Shown: positions 26,718 to 36,321 of the stretch, in pieces
How the letters are laid out: every line of letters starts with the position of its first letter
How positions within the stretch are numbered: position 1 is the first letter of the stretch
Source of the DNA: Abyssisolibacter fermentans
GTDB lineage: Bacteria > Bacillota > Clostridia > Tissierellales > MCWD3
Length of the DNA: 64,000 nt
Direction of reading: 5' to 3'
Assembly: GCF_001559865.1 (NCBI RefSeq)
Contig: NZ_LOHE01000055.1
Coordinates: 38,271 to 102,270 of the forward strand
The notes under the pieces: model-generated
Database searches by the model: none
Seen by the model: the letters and a program-made list of their open reading frames with translations, nothing else
Told to the model about the DNA's origin: nothing
Position numbers and translations under genes: made by a program

Positions 26718-27959
26718 TTGACCTGCAAAAACAGAGAACTAAATGTTTACTCTGAAATAGGAAAATTAAAAACTGTATTACTTCATAGACCGGGTAAAGA
26801 AATAGAAAATCTCACACCTAACCTAATGGAAAGATTATTATTTGATGATATACCTTATTTGAAGGTAGCACGTCAAGAACATGATGCTTTCGCAGACATT
26901 CTTCGAAGCAATGGGGTTGAGGTATTATACTTAGAAAAATTAGCTGCCGAAGCTATAGAAAATCATAAAATAAGAGATGAATTTGTGATGAATTTTATTG
27001 AAGAAGGTAATGTAAGAGGAAATGGATTAAAAAAACAACTACTAGATCATTTATCACAATTCAATAATCAAGAATTAATTGATACTTTAATGGCTGGAGT
27101 TAGAACAACTGATATAAAAAATTACGCTACCGTTTCTTTAACTGATATTACTACATCAGACTATCCATTTGTACTTGATCCTATGCCAAATTTGTATTTC
27201 ACTCGTGACCCATTCGCAACTATTGGATCAGGTATTACGTTAAATCATATGAGAACTGAAACAAGGAATAGAGAAACCATATTTGCAAAATATATTTTTG
27301 AATACCATCCACGTTTTCAAAATTGTAAAGTGCCTATATGGTATAATAGAAACCAAGAATTATCTATTGAAGGTGGAGATGAATTAATACTTAATGATAA
27401 AGTATTAGCTATAGGAATCTCTCAAAGAACTGATGCTGGTGCAATCGAAAGATTTGCCTCTACAATATTTGCAAGTAATGAAGGCTTTGAAACTATATTA
27501 GCTTTTGATATTCCAAAGAAAAGAGCCTTTATGCACCTAGATACTGTATTTACAATGGTTGATTATGATAAATTTACAATTCATCCCGAAATTGAAGGTC
27601 CGCTAACAGTGTTCTCTATAACTAAGGATTCAGCTTCAGAAAATGGATTGAAAATTGTTAAAGAAGAAACTGTATTAGAAGAAATATTAAAAACACATTT
27701 AGGATTAGATTCAGTTACACTAATTAGATGTGCTGGTGGAGACCCAATTGATGCGGCTAGAGAACAATGGAATGATGGTTCTAATACATTAGCTATAGCT
27801 CCAGGTGAAGTAATAGTTTATTCTAGAAATCATGTTACTAATAATTTACTACAAGAACATGGGATTAAAATCCATGTAATGCCAAGCTCTGAGCTTTCAA
27901 GAGGTCGAGGCGGTCCAAGATGCATGAGTATGCCTTTGTTTAGAGAAAATTTAAAATAA
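26718..27959 (+). CDS. arcA: Arginine deiminase
   Basis: A 413-residue enzyme that converts L-arginine to citrulline and ammonia, the first step of the arginine deiminase pathway. Family landmarks are [53 protein letters not shown] and the active-site Cys at 402 ([12 protein letters not shown]). The start is TTG at 26718 with AAGGGGG in front; no better start exists and the conserved N-terminus follows directly. No arcB, arcC or antiporter gene is adjacent, so the pathway must be completed elsewhere or the enzyme serves another purpose. A strong terminator follows. Confidence 0.95.
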   Translation: MTCKNRELNVYSEIGKLKTVLLHRPGKEIENLTPNLMERLLFDDIPYLKVARQEHDAFADILRSNGVEVLYLEKLAAEAIENHKIRDEFVMNFIEEGNVRGNGLKKQLLDHLSQFNNQELIDTLMAGVRTTDIKNYATVSLTDITTSDYPFVLDPMPNLYFTRDPFATIGSGITLNHMRTETRNRETIFAKYIFEYHPRFQNCKVPIWYNRNQELSIEGGDELILNDKVLAIGISQRTDAGAIERFASTIFASNEGFETILAFDIPKKRAFMHLDTVFTMVDYDKFTIHPEIEGPLTVFSITKDSASENGLKIVKEETVLEEILKTHLGLDSVTLIRCAGGDPIDAAREQWNDGSNTLAIAPGEVIVYSRNHVTNNLLQEHGIKIHVMPSSELSRGRGGPRCMSMPLFRENLK

Positions 27960-27966
27960 AAATTAT

Positions 27967-28016
27967 ATAAGGGTTAAAAATTTGAATTATACAAAATTTT
28001 TAACCCTTATTTATTT
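27967..28016 (+). terminator. Terminator of arcA
   Basis: A perfect 17-bp stem (27967-27983 with 27994-28010, ATAAGGGTTAAAAATTT) with a 10-base loop, followed by TTATTTATAA. Confidence 0.88.
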
Positions 28017-28088
28017 ATAAATTAATCAAAATCTTCATTTCAAACAATTATGTAAATAAAGCTTATAATTATTCAATTATAAAAGTCT

Positions 28089-29003
28089 TTACAAGTACTT
28101 TTCATATATTTTTCTTGCTATATCTTTAATTTCTAGTTTTAGGTGTTCAGGTTGAACTATTTCAATTTCACTCCCAAATCCAAGCAAAAAACCATAAATC
28201 CATTTATCAATTTTCATATTAGTAACAACTCTTACTCTACCGCCCTCAATTATTTTACATTTTTCTATACCAAACACATCAATTGCAATATTTTTAATTG
28301 ATTTATCAAATAAAATTTCTACTACTTCTGTTTTCTCAATTTTATTATTGTCCCAACTAATCCTATCTAATTGTATTTCTTTTCTAATAAACATCTGATC
28401 AGTAAAAGATATTTTTTCTATTCGTTGTATTTTAAATAATCTAAAATCTTGTCTTTTGAAACAATAAGCATACACATACCAATTAGTATTTTTTAATACT
28501 AAGGTATAAGGATTAATTTTTCTATTCTCTGTATTATCCCATTTATTATAAACGATATCAATAGTTAATCTTTCACGTATAGCTTTTTTAATTACTCCTA
28601 TAAATTCTATAGTTTTTTTATCGCAATACCAATTTGTCAAATCTATCAATATCTCATCTTGTTCAAATGTACACGTTGCCGTATTAGTATATTTTACTTT
28701 ATCTATTAATGTTTTTATTTTATTATCATTTGATATACTATTTATGCCTTTTAATGCAATTAGAATATTATTTATGTCTTCTTTAGTAAAAACAGTCTTA
28801 TCTATTTTATAACCCTCAATTATTCCTATTCCACCATTTACACCTTGATAAGTTGTAATAGGTATCCCAGCTGCTTCAATTGCATTTAAATCTCTATATA
28901 TAGTCCTCACAGAAACATCAAACTTTTGAGCTAAATCTTTAGCTTTTACTTTTTTATGAGTTACAAGATGCAAAATTATAGCTAATAATCTATCAATTTT
29001 CAT
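28089..29003 (-). CDS. HTH and WYL domain transcriptional regulator (YafY type)
   Basis: A 304-residue regulator. Residues 1-65 form a DeoR-like winged helix (KVKAKDLAQKFDVSVRTIYRDLNAIEAAGIPI), followed by the usual GVNGGIGIIEGYKID hinge. The WYL ligand-binding region spans about 130-230 (NPYTLVLKNTNWYVYAYCFKRQDFRLFKIQRI) and a C-terminal WCX-like part ends the protein. The ATG at 29003 has AGGTGATTTG in front; an upstream start at 29045 adds 14 residues without a site. Target genes are unknown; the adjacent membrane-anchored protein gene is a candidate. Confidence 0.88.
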   Translation of the reverse strand: MKIDRLLAIILHLVTHKKVKAKDLAQKFDVSVRTIYRDLNAIEAAGIPITTYQGVNGGIGIIEGYKIDKTVFTKEDINNILIALKGINSISNDNKIKTLIDKVKYTNTATCTFEQDEILIDLTNWYCDKKTIEFIGVIKKAIRERLTIDIVYNKWDNTENRKINPYTLVLKNTNWYVYAYCFKRQDFRLFKIQRIEKISFTDQMFIRKEIQLDRISWDNNKIEKTEVVEILFDKSIKNIAIDVFGIEKCKIIEGGRVRVVTNMKIDKWIYGFLLGFGSEIEIVQPEHLKLEIKDIARKIYEKYL

Positions 29004-29087
29004 CAAATCACCTATTTTAAATATATCGTAAAACATTAACACCACTATGTCAAATTTACATCATAAAGCTTGTTTATGAGGGGAATT

Positions 29088-29786
29088 TTAATTAACATAA
29101 TTAACAAAATTAATTGTTGCTTTAACTAAATTATCATTGTTATATTTATCAAATACTGTTAATTCTGCCGGTTTATCGAAATCGATATCTTCTATATTAT
29201 ACTCAACGATTTTAAAAGTATCTTCTATATAGTAATCAATGTTATCATTTGCAATCTCTCTGCCATCCTGCGTAAGCATCACACCATATAATCTAGCACT
29301 GTTGTTTTTAAAATATGTAATTATACCAATTTTTTCAAACGGATAAATATTCTCTTTGTTTTTCTTCACATAATCTAATGTTATAGTTTTATCATTATGA
29401 AAATATTCAACATTAGACAATGTAGAAATCTTGTAAGCTGGTGTTTGTAAATAGGACGAAGCTATTGAGTGAATTCCATTATTTGATGTTGGTTTTATTA
29501 AAAATTTAGCAGTATAATTTTCTTCTTTTCCATTATTGATAGCTTCTATTATTTGTTCATCTGTTAAATTATAAATATGCTTTCTAACGTCATCAACTAC
29601 GGCCTTTGCCGCTTCTTTATTTTGGTTTATTACATCATGATTATTATTAGCAACTACTGTAGCATTATTATCAGCTATATTTTCTTTATCTTTACTCTCT
29701 AAATAGATATAAGTACTAACTGTAACTATCATAATAAAAACTATAGAACATATTGCTAATAAAACCCATTTTAAAGAACCTTTCAT
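29088..29786 (-). CDS. Membrane-anchored protein of unknown function
   Basis: A 232-residue protein with one N-terminal membrane segment (residues 6-28, WVLLAICSIVFIMIVTVSTYIYL). The extracytoplasmic rest has a low-complexity Asn/Asp/Lys linker (about 30-60) and a mixed alpha/beta region. I recognise no catalytic motif or named family. AAGGAG lies in front of the ATG. It is 84 bases upstream of the WYL regulator start, on the same strand, and could be co-transcribed with it. Confidence 0.7.
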   Translation of the reverse strand: MKGSLKWVLLAICSIVFIMIVTVSTYIYLESKDKENIADNNATVVANNNHDVINQNKEAAKAVVDDVRKHIYNLTDEQIIEAINNGKEENYTAKFLIKPTSNNGIHSIASSYLQTPAYKISTLSNVEYFHNDKTITLDYVKKNKENIYPFEKIGIITYFKNNSARLYGVMLTQDGREIANDNIDYYIEDTFKIVEYNIEDIDFDKPAELTVFDKYNNDNLVKATINFVNYVN

Positions 29787-29904
29787 ATATCCGTCTCCTT
29801 TTTATTTATATTAATTATTCCCAAAATTAGGTCTCTACCTAGTTTATAATATAATGCTAATAATTTCAACATGAATATAATCAAAAAATTATAGAATTCA
29901 AAAA

Positions 29905-29947
29905 GATAAAAACAGCTAAGCTCTTTACTACAGAGCTTAGCTGTTTT
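29905..29947 (-). terminator. Terminator of the downstream subtilisin-like gene
   Basis: A 16-bp stem (29909-29924 with 29932-29947, AAAACAGCTAAGCTCT); the - strand continues into TTTTTATC. The same hairpin, with one change, follows the sister protease gene at 32084-32126. Confidence 0.85.
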
Positions 29948-29983
29948 CTGATTAACAAGAAGCTATCAGGTGTATTTATAATT

Positions 29984-31660
29984 TTATTGATCTTGTGTAA
30001 GAGTTAAATTTGACCCATTGCAACTTAGATCAAAGAAATAGTCTCCGCTTCCTTTTGAAGATTTAACTTTTAGTTTATAAGTTCCAGTATTTTGAACAGG
30101 AGAGTACCTAATAGTTCTTTGTCTTGTATTACCACTATCAGATGCTACTTCACTTCCGTTTGGATCAATTAAGACTATATCAAAATCTACTCTTCTATCC
30201 CAATCAGGTATAATTAGTGTTATTGCTATAGGATAGTTTGTACCATTAACACTAAATTCCCATATATCTTCACTACGTCTAGCTGCTAAGTTTTCATCTC
30301 TATACATATGATCAGGTACTACAATATTACTACCTGTAAATCCACCAGCTTGTTTAACTGCTGCATAACCATCTAATCTACCATGTCCATATTCATTATC
30401 TTGTCCAGGTTTACCCCAGTCTATTGCAGTAGTTGTGATAATATTTCTAATTTGAGCTGGTGTTAAGTTAGAATTAGCATCTAACATTAAGGCAATAGTT
30501 CCTGCTGTAAATGGAGTTGCCATACTTGTACCAGTGTATGATATATAGTCATTAGTACTGTTAGCATATGGAGCCATAATACTTGTTCCTGGTGCTGCTA
30601 TATCTGGTTTAATTCTATCATCTGCAGTTGGTCCTCTACTAGAATGATATATTAAAGCAAACCCTTTTTCTCCTACATCAATCATATTACCAACAGTTAT
30701 AGCTCCTGTAGCTGCCCCTGGAGAACCTACAGTATATTTTTCAGGTCCAGAGTTTCCAGCTGCTACAGCTACAGTAATTCCAGCATTAACAGCATTGTTT
30801 ACTGCTAAAGATGTTGAATCTGTTCCATCAGAACTGCCTGATGTACCAAGACTCATACTTATTACATCTATTCCATATACATTTTTATTAGTTATACACC
30901 AATCGATTCCTGCTGTTACATCACTCATACTTCCTGAACCGTTACTATCAAGAACTTTAACACCTACTAGCGCTGCACCAGGTGCAACTCCTTTATAATT
31001 AGAATTTCCTTGTCCTTCACCTGCTACGATACCAGCACAGTGAGTACCATGACTATTGTCATCATAAGGAGTAGCTTGACTATTAACATAATCTTTCCAA
31101 CCAATTACTTTTCCACCGTCTAAATCAACATGACTTGCATCTATTCCAGTATCAATTACAGCTACTACTACATCATCTTTAGAATAGCTACTGCTTCCAT
31201 CTTTATTTCCATCAATACCAAAATCGTCTCTTGCTTTTTCAGTACCAAACCAATTATTAGCATCATCTAAACAAATTTTAACTTCTTCATCATATTCTAT
31301 ACGCTCAACCATATCTGACTTTTTGAGTTCTTTAATTTGTTCTTTACTTAAACTAAGTGCTACTGCAGGGATGTTTTTAAAAGCATGCTTTACTTTATTT
31401 TCTTTCATTAAAGTTGAAACCTCATTATTAGCAACTTTTAATTGATTTTCTTTATAAATTACTATAACTGGTATTAATTCATCAGCATTAACTTTTTCCA
31501 TTGCACTAAAAAGATTCTCTGTTAACTTATCACCATCAGCATCAAAAAGTTTTATAATTTCTTCTTTTTCAGTCTTGTCATTTGCTAAACCATATGAACT
31601 AAGTGACAAAACAACTAAAACACACATTATAATAGATAATATTCTTCTCTTACTAAACAT
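29984..31660 (-). CDS. Secreted subtilisin-like serine protease (S8), copy 1
   Basis: A 558-residue secreted protease: signal peptide (about 1-26), I9-type propeptide (about 55-130), S8 catalytic domain, and a C-terminal PPC-like beta domain (about 455-545). The catalytic triad is D170 (VVVAVIDTGID), H204 (DNSHGTHCAG) and S379 (YTGTSMATPF); the oxyanion Asn is in AAGNSGP. The propeptide folds and inhibits the enzyme until self-cleavage. AAGGAGG precedes the ATG. The gene is a near-identical tandem copy of the one at 32162-33850, duplicated together with promoter and terminator. It should act outside the cell on protein substrates for nutrition or maturation. Confidence 0.93.
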   Translation of the reverse strand: MFSKRRILSIIMCVLVVLSLSSYGLANDKTEKEEIIKLFDADGDKLTENLFSAMEKVNADELIPVIVIYKENQLKVANNEVSTLMKENKVKHAFKNIPAVALSLSKEQIKELKKSDMVERIEYDEEVKICLDDANNWFGTEKARDDFGIDGNKDGSSSYSKDDVVVAVIDTGIDASHVDLDGGKVIGWKDYVNSQATPYDDNSHGTHCAGIVAGEGQGNSNYKGVAPGAALVGVKVLDSNGSGSMSDVTAGIDWCITNKNVYGIDVISMSLGTSGSSDGTDSTSLAVNNAVNAGITVAVAAGNSGPEKYTVGSPGAATGAITVGNMIDVGEKGFALIYHSSRGPTADDRIKPDIAAPGTSIMAPYANSTNDYISYTGTSMATPFTAGTIALMLDANSNLTPAQIRNIITTTAIDWGKPGQDNEYGHGRLDGYAAVKQAGGFTGSNIVVPDHMYRDENLAARRSEDIWEFSVNGTNYPIAITLIIPDWDRRVDFDIVLIDPNGSEVASDSGNTRQRTIRYSPVQNTGTYKLKVKSSKGSGDYFFDLSCNGSNLTLTQDQ

Positions 31661-31861
31661 TTTCTTCCTCCTTATTTTTTTTATTTTTTATAATCTCTGA
31701 CATTCATTTCAGGAAATCTACATCTGTAATTATCTAATTATGAACTGAAATTACAAATACATTGGACTCACCTCTTCCAGAGAATTAACAACCTATGTAA
31801 ATGAATACTATTCATTTTTTGTGCATTTAGTAAATATTCGTTTAGTTTTCTATTTACTTTT

Positions 31862-31890
31862 ATAATACAACCTTCCCAGACTCTTGTCAA
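31862..31890 (-). promoter_or_regulatory. Promoter of protease copy 1
   Basis: On the - strand TTGACA (31890-31885), a 17-base spacer and TATTAT (31867-31862). The same promoter with identical spacing lies before copy 2. The leader is about 195 bases and contains a small AATGAAT/ATTCATT hairpin. Confidence 0.75.
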
Positions 31891-32083
31891 CCATTTTTTT
31901 CTATTAATAGTATTTAATGTATTAATTATAGCCTAATATTTGGTTTATATCAAGAGAAAAATGCTATAATTGATTATAACAATACTTTTCTAAAGTGAGT
32001 TTAATAGAAAATAACTAGTTCATACCATTAACAAAATTTATTATATCGATAATATGTTAGCATTTGCATTTTAACCATAGTCA

Positions 32084-32126
32084 AGAAAACAGCTAAGCTC
32101 TTATCAACAGAGCCTAGCTGTTTTCT
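32084..32126 (-). terminator. Terminator of the upstream subtilisin-like gene
   Basis: An 18-bp stem (32084-32101 with 32109-32126) that is homologous to the hairpin at 29909-29947. Its single + strand mismatch is a U-G pair on the - strand. Confidence 0.8.
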
Positions 32127-32161
32127 GTTTAACATGCAGCTATCAGGTGTATTTCAAAATT

Positions 32162-33850
32162 TTATTGATCTTGTGTAAGAGTTAAATTTCCACCATTACA
32201 ACTTAAATCAAAGAAATAGTCTCCACTTCCATCTTTAGATTCAATCTTGATTTTATAAGTTCCTGTACCACCAGAAACAGGGTAATACGTGATAGTTCTT
32301 TGTCTAGTACTATTATTTTGAGAAGCTACTTCACTACCATTTGGAGCAATTAATTTTATATCAAAATCAGGTGTTCCCCACCACCAAAAAGATGTCCAAT
32401 CAGGTATAATTAATGTTATTGCTATAGGATAATTTGTGTCATCAACATCAAATTCCCATATATCTTCCCTGCTATCAGCTAATGTTTCAGCTTTATGCAT
32501 ATGGTCAGGTACTGCAATATTACTACCAGTAAATCCACCAGCTTGTTTAATTGCTGCATAAGCATCTAATCTACCATGTCCATATTCAGTATCTTGTCCA
32601 GATTTACCCCAGTCTATTGCTGTAGATGTAATAATATTTCTAATTTGAGCTGGTGTTAAGCTTGAGTCAGCATCTAGCATTAATGCAATAGTTCCTGCAG
32701 TAAATGGAGTTGCCATACTTGTACCAGTATATGAAATATAGTCATTAGTACTGTTAGCATATGGAGCACTTATATTTGTTCCTGGTGCTGCTATATCTGG
32801 TTTAATTCTATCATCTGCAGTTGGTCCTCTACTAGAATGATATATTAATGCAAAACCTTTTTCTCCTACGTCAATCATATTAGCAACGGTTATAGCTCCT
32901 GTAGCTGCCCCTGGAGAACCTATAGTATATTTTTTAGGTCCAGAGTTTCCAGCTGCTACAGCTACAGTGATTCCAGCATTAACAGCATTGTTTACTGCTA
33001 AAGATGTTGAATCTGTTCCATCAGAGCTGCCTGATGTACCAAGACTCATACTTATTACATCTATACCATATGCATTTTTATTAGTTATACACCAATCTAT
33101 GCCAGCTGTTACATCACTCATACTTCCTGAACCGTTACTATCAAGAACTTTAACACCTACTAGCGCTGCACCAGGTGCAACTCCTTTATAATTAGCATTT
33201 CCTTGTCCTTCACCTGCTACGATACCAGCACAATGAGTACCATGACTATTGTCATCATAAGGTGTAGTCTGATTATTAACAAAATCTTTCCAACCAATTA
33301 CTTTTCCACCGTCTAAATCAACATGACTTGCATCTATTCCAGTATCAATTACAGCTACTACTACATCATTTTTAGAATAGCTACTGCTTCCATCTTTATT
33401 TCCATCAATACCAAAATCGTTTCTTGCTTTTTCTGTACCAAACCAGTAATTAGCATCATCTAAACAAATTTTTACTTCTTCATCATATTCAATATGCTCA
33501 ACCATATCTGACTTTTTGAGTTCTTCAATTTTTTCTTTACTTAAACTAAGTGCTACTGCAGGGATATTTTTAAAAGCATGTTTTACTTTATTTTCTTTCA
33601 TTAAAGTTGAAACCTCATTATTAGCAGCTTTAAATTGATTTTCTTTATACACTACTATAACAGGTATTAATTCATCAGCACTAACTTCTTCCATTACACT
33701 AAAAAGATTCTCTGTTAACTTATCTCCATCAGCATCAAAAAGCCTTATTATTTCTTCTTTTTCAGTCTTATCATTTGCTAAACCATATGAACTAAGTGAC
33801 AAAAAAACTAAAACACACATTAAAATCGATAATACTCTTCTACTAAACAT
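32162..33850 (-). CDS. Secreted subtilisin-like serine protease (S8), copy 2
   Basis: A 562-residue paralogue of the downstream protease with the same order: signal peptide, I9-type propeptide, S8 domain and PPC-like C-terminus. The triad is D169, H203 and S378. The catalytic domains differ at only scattered positions. The main difference is in the C-terminal domain, where copy 2 has an insertion rich in Trp (TSFWWWGTP), so substrate or surface binding may have diverged. The ATG at 33850 has AAGGAGG in front; the longer frame (from 33904) lacks a site. Confidence 0.93.
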   Translation of the reverse strand: MFSRRVLSILMCVLVFLSLSSYGLANDKTEKEEIIRLFDADGDKLTENLFSVMEEVSADELIPVIVVYKENQFKAANNEVSTLMKENKVKHAFKNIPAVALSLSKEKIEELKKSDMVEHIEYDEEVKICLDDANYWFGTEKARNDFGIDGNKDGSSSYSKNDVVVAVIDTGIDASHVDLDGGKVIGWKDFVNNQTTPYDDNSHGTHCAGIVAGEGQGNANYKGVAPGAALVGVKVLDSNGSGSMSDVTAGIDWCITNKNAYGIDVISMSLGTSGSSDGTDSTSLAVNNAVNAGITVAVAAGNSGPKKYTIGSPGAATGAITVANMIDVGEKGFALIYHSSRGPTADDRIKPDIAAPGTNISAPYANSTNDYISYTGTSMATPFTAGTIALMLDADSSLTPAQIRNIITSTAIDWGKSGQDTEYGHGRLDAYAAIKQAGGFTGSNIAVPDHMHKAETLADSREDIWEFDVDDTNYPIAITLIIPDWTSFWWWGTPDFDIKLIAPNGSEVASQNNSTRQRTITYYPVSGGTGTYKIKIESKDGSGDYFFDLSCNGGNLTLTQDQ

Positions 33851-34048
33851 TTTTTTCCTCCTTATTTTTTTATTTTTTATAATTTCCGTCATACATTTAA
33901 CCAAATAACATCCGTAATTATTTAATTGTAATCTGAAATTATAAATACATTGGAACCACCTCTCCTAGAGAATTAACAACTTATGTAAATGAATGTTGTT
34001 TGTTTTTTGTGCATTTAGTAAATACAAATTCCATTTCTATTTACTTTT

Positions 34049-34077
34049 ATAATACAGCTTTTTTGAATTCTTGTCAA
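34049..34077 (-). promoter_or_regulatory. Promoter of protease copy 2
   Basis: On the - strand TTGACA (34077-34072), a 17-base spacer and TATTAT (34054-34049), the sister of the promoter at 31862-31890. Confidence 0.75.
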
Positions 34078-34162
34078 CCATTTTTTTCTAATATTAGTAT
34101 TTATTGTTTGTATAGAGCTTAAAATGTGTTCTCTTTATACAAATAAAGTATTTAGAATACCT

Positions 34163-34203
34163 GCTAAAAAAAAAGTACTGCAATTGTTTATAACAGTACT
34201 TTT
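34163..34203 (-). terminator. Terminator downstream of the propeptide gene
   Basis: A 10-bp stem (34171-34180 with 34194-34203, AAAAGTACTG) that on the - strand runs into a row of eight to nine T. It lies 330 bases after the propeptide stop; no further gene is visible between. A decayed copy sits at about 31965-32000, showing that the protease duplication extended this far. Confidence 0.8.
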
Positions 34204-34530
34204 GTGAAGTGTGTTTAATAGAAAAACCTTAGTTACAAAATTATATTGTAATTATATTATATTAAGCCATTTGTTCTTTTTTTAGAAAAAATGAAAAATA
34301 AATATTGAATAGCATTATACGTTAAAGAATTGATTTTTTTGTTTACAAACAAAGTTAAAATTGTAAGATAAGACTTTATAAAACAAGTTTTATTCTATTT
34401 GAATTAGTTACTTTAATTCTGTGATTTTATTGAATATCTTATGTTCCTTAATCTTTCAAATGTATTGAAATAGATATAGTTTAATATTGAAACAAAATTC
34501 TTTAGATACGAAGTAAATGTGTTATTTTTT

Positions 34531-34677
34531 TTATTTCTGTAAAAAACATTCTGCTACTACATCCCAAGGATGAGGCTCTATAGGCTCAGGTTCTTTTATT
34601 GCTAATATATTCATACTAGTTATCAAATTAAGTATAACTACAACTACTACTACCAGTATTAATTTTTTTGCTTTCAT
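34531..34677 (-). CDS. Putative secreted signalling propeptide, 48 aa (RRNPP partner)
   Basis: A small gene with a very strong site (AAAGGGGGTGGG before the ATG at 34677). The 48-residue product has a basic start (MKAKK), a hydrophobic export segment with six Val in a row (residues 6-19), then a Pro/Glu-rich tail (EPEPIEPHPWD, then VVAECFLQK). This is the layout of Phr/PapR/NprX-type propeptides, whose C-terminal part is exported, trimmed to 5-10 residues and re-imported. It lies directly downstream, on the same strand, of an HTH-TPR receptor gene, the standard receptor-pheromone order. The mature peptide would lie within the last 20 residues; the exact ends cannot be read. Confidence 0.7.
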   Translation of the reverse strand: MKAKKLILVVVVVVILNLITSMNILAIKEPEPIEPHPWDVVAECFLQK

Positions 34678-34704
34678 ATACCCACCCCCTTTATATATAT
34701 GATA

Positions 34705-34773
34705 TAGTTAGTTGCAAAACTCTCAGCATTCAAAATTATCCACATTTTTAAATTACTGTTTTGCAACTAACTA
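34705..34773. mobile_element. Short inverted-repeat element (MITE-like), small version
   Basis: Perfect 16-bp inverted ends (34705-34720 TAGTTAGTTGCAAAAC with 34758-34773) around 37 bases. Its ends match those of the larger element at 55902-56196 (left TAGTTAATTACAAAACTCT, right AGTTTTGCAACTACC), so both belong to one family. It lies between receptor and propeptide genes and would form a strong hairpin in their transcript. Confidence 0.6.
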
Positions 34774-34780
34774 ATATATA

Positions 34781-34871
34781 AAAGACGATTGTAAAGTTAG
34801 AGCTTTTAAGTTTATAAATACAAATTTTTCTTATGTATTATAATACTATATCTAACAAACAATCGTCTTTT
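34781..34871. repeat. Inverted repeat with long loop
   Basis: AAAAGACGATTGT (34781-34793) and ACAATCGTCTTTT (34859-34871) are perfect 13-bp complements 65 bases apart. It could be a second terminator-like stem or the ends of an element. Confidence 0.55.
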
Positions 34872-34935
34872 AAGCAGAAATATCTCATATGAATCGCTTA
34901 CACATTTAATGAATGAGATTCTGATTTGTCACTTA
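34870..34935. repeat. Dispersed 45-bp repeat family, copy B (centre lost)
   Basis: TTAAGCAGA followed by CATATGAATCGCTTACACAT and TTAATGAATGAGATTCTGATTTG. It matches copy A at 21486-21560 except that the central AACTAAAATCTCTGATTT palindrome is missing. Confidence 0.65.
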
Positions 34936-34986
34936 TTAAATTCACAATATATTATTCCCAGTTATATTAATAATTGTTTTTGTGTA

Positions 34987-36321
34987 TCAACTAATTATCA
35001 TTAAACTTATTTTTAGTACTTCTACTGTTTTTAATATATCTTTATCAGTATAATAAAAACTAACCTTAAGCAAAATATCCTTTATTTTTTCAATATTCTC
35101 TATTTTTCTATTGTTTTTAATTATTAATTTTATTTCTTCTAATAATTCGTTGATATTTTTATTATCCTTAGTATGTATATAGCAATTTAATAACTGATTA
35201 TATATATCAATTACTAATGATAATTTCAATTTTTTCTTAGCTTCTTCTAATGCTTTGATTAAGCTATTTTCTGATAATTCATAGTTTTCTATATCTAAAT
35301 ATCTCTTACCTAATGCTAAATATATTTCTTCAAGATAATCATAATTTGTGTCTAATCTAATTCTCAAGCTATTGTTTATATATTCTACTGATTTTTCTTT
35401 TTCACCTATTATAAAAAAGAGTTCACTTAAATTCATGTATGCAACTGCGACATATCCTAGCTCATCACAACTAGACGCTAAATCAACAATTTCCATATAA
35501 ATATCTTTTGCTTTGAGATATTCATATTTTTTAAAATAACAATTTCCTTTTAGAATTAATAACTCAAGCTTTTGTACATTAGTCAATCCAAAATGTTCTC
35601 TTTTTTCTAAGTTGTTTATTGATGCTATTGCTGCATCATATACACCTAACCCATTGTAAGCCAAAGCATTATTAAAAAAAACGCTTTTTTCTATATCATA
35701 GTCTGTTATTTCTTTATTATCTAATATAAACAAAATATGATTATTTAAATTTATTACTTCATGATAGTTTTTAACCCATAATGAACATCTAGCTAATTTT
35801 TGATATAGTAACGCTGTTTTTAGATGATTTGAGGTTGTTATGTTCATTTCCAACGCTTCTAAATAGTGTATATGACTCATCTCATAATCACTTCTACAAT
35901 AATAATAATCTCCTATTACTTCATTAAATTCAGCTTTTTTATCTACTATATCCCAATCTTTTAATATATCATTTATGATTTCACATTCACTATCAAATCT
36001 CTTGTCTTTTGAATTAGCATAATCCCTTAAATTCGATATATGCTTATCCAATAACTTTTCAGCCTGAATAAATTCATTTCTCATTAAATAATCTACATCT
36101 AAGTCTAATTTAATGTTTTTTTTAACAGCCCAATCATTCATACTGTCCACTATTATTTTCGCTGTATTTTTAACTAGCTTTGTTTTTCCGTTTTCAATAT
36201 AGCTTATCAAATTTCTAGTAACCTTTCCTCCAGTGATTTCATACTGCTTTAAGCCTAAATAACTTCGTATCCTGCGTACTTTTTCGCCTGGAGGTAATAT
36301 GGCATCTTCTAAAAAATACAT
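34987..36321 (-). CDS. RRNPP-type HTH and TPR transcriptional regulator (peptide receptor)
   Basis: A 444-residue cytoplasmic regulator. Residues about 10-60 form an HTH (LPPGEKVRRIRSYLGLKQYEITGGKVTRNLISYIENGKTKL). The rest is helical with repeated TPR-like pairs (GDYYYCRSDYEMSHIHYLEALE, ALAYNGLGVYDAAIASINNL, GNCYFKKYEYLKAKDIYMEI, LGKRYLDIENYELSENSLIKALE), which in RRNPP proteins form the peptide-binding groove. The ATG at 36321 has AGAGAGG in front; the longer frame starts without one. The next gene on the same strand encodes a secretable propeptide, so it probably responds to that peptide. Regulated genes are unknown; the neighbouring protease genes are candidates. Confidence 0.82.
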   Translation of the reverse strand: MYFLEDAILPPGEKVRRIRSYLGLKQYEITGGKVTRNLISYIENGKTKLVKNTAKIIVDSMNDWAVKKNIKLDLDVDYLMRNEFIQAEKLLDKHISNLRDYANSKDKRFDSECEIINDILKDWDIVDKKAEFNEVIGDYYYCRSDYEMSHIHYLEALEMNITTSNHLKTALLYQKLARCSLWVKNYHEVINLNNHILFILDNKEITDYDIEKSVFFNNALAYNGLGVYDAAIASINNLEKREHFGLTNVQKLELLILKGNCYFKKYEYLKAKDIYMEIVDLASSCDELGYVAVAYMNLSELFFIIGEKEKSVEYINNSLRIRLDTNYDYLEEIYLALGKRYLDIENYELSENSLIKALEEAKKKLKLSLVIDIYNQLLNCYIHTKDNKNINELLEEIKLIIKNNRKIENIEKIKDILLKVSFYYTDKDILKTVEVLKISLMIIS

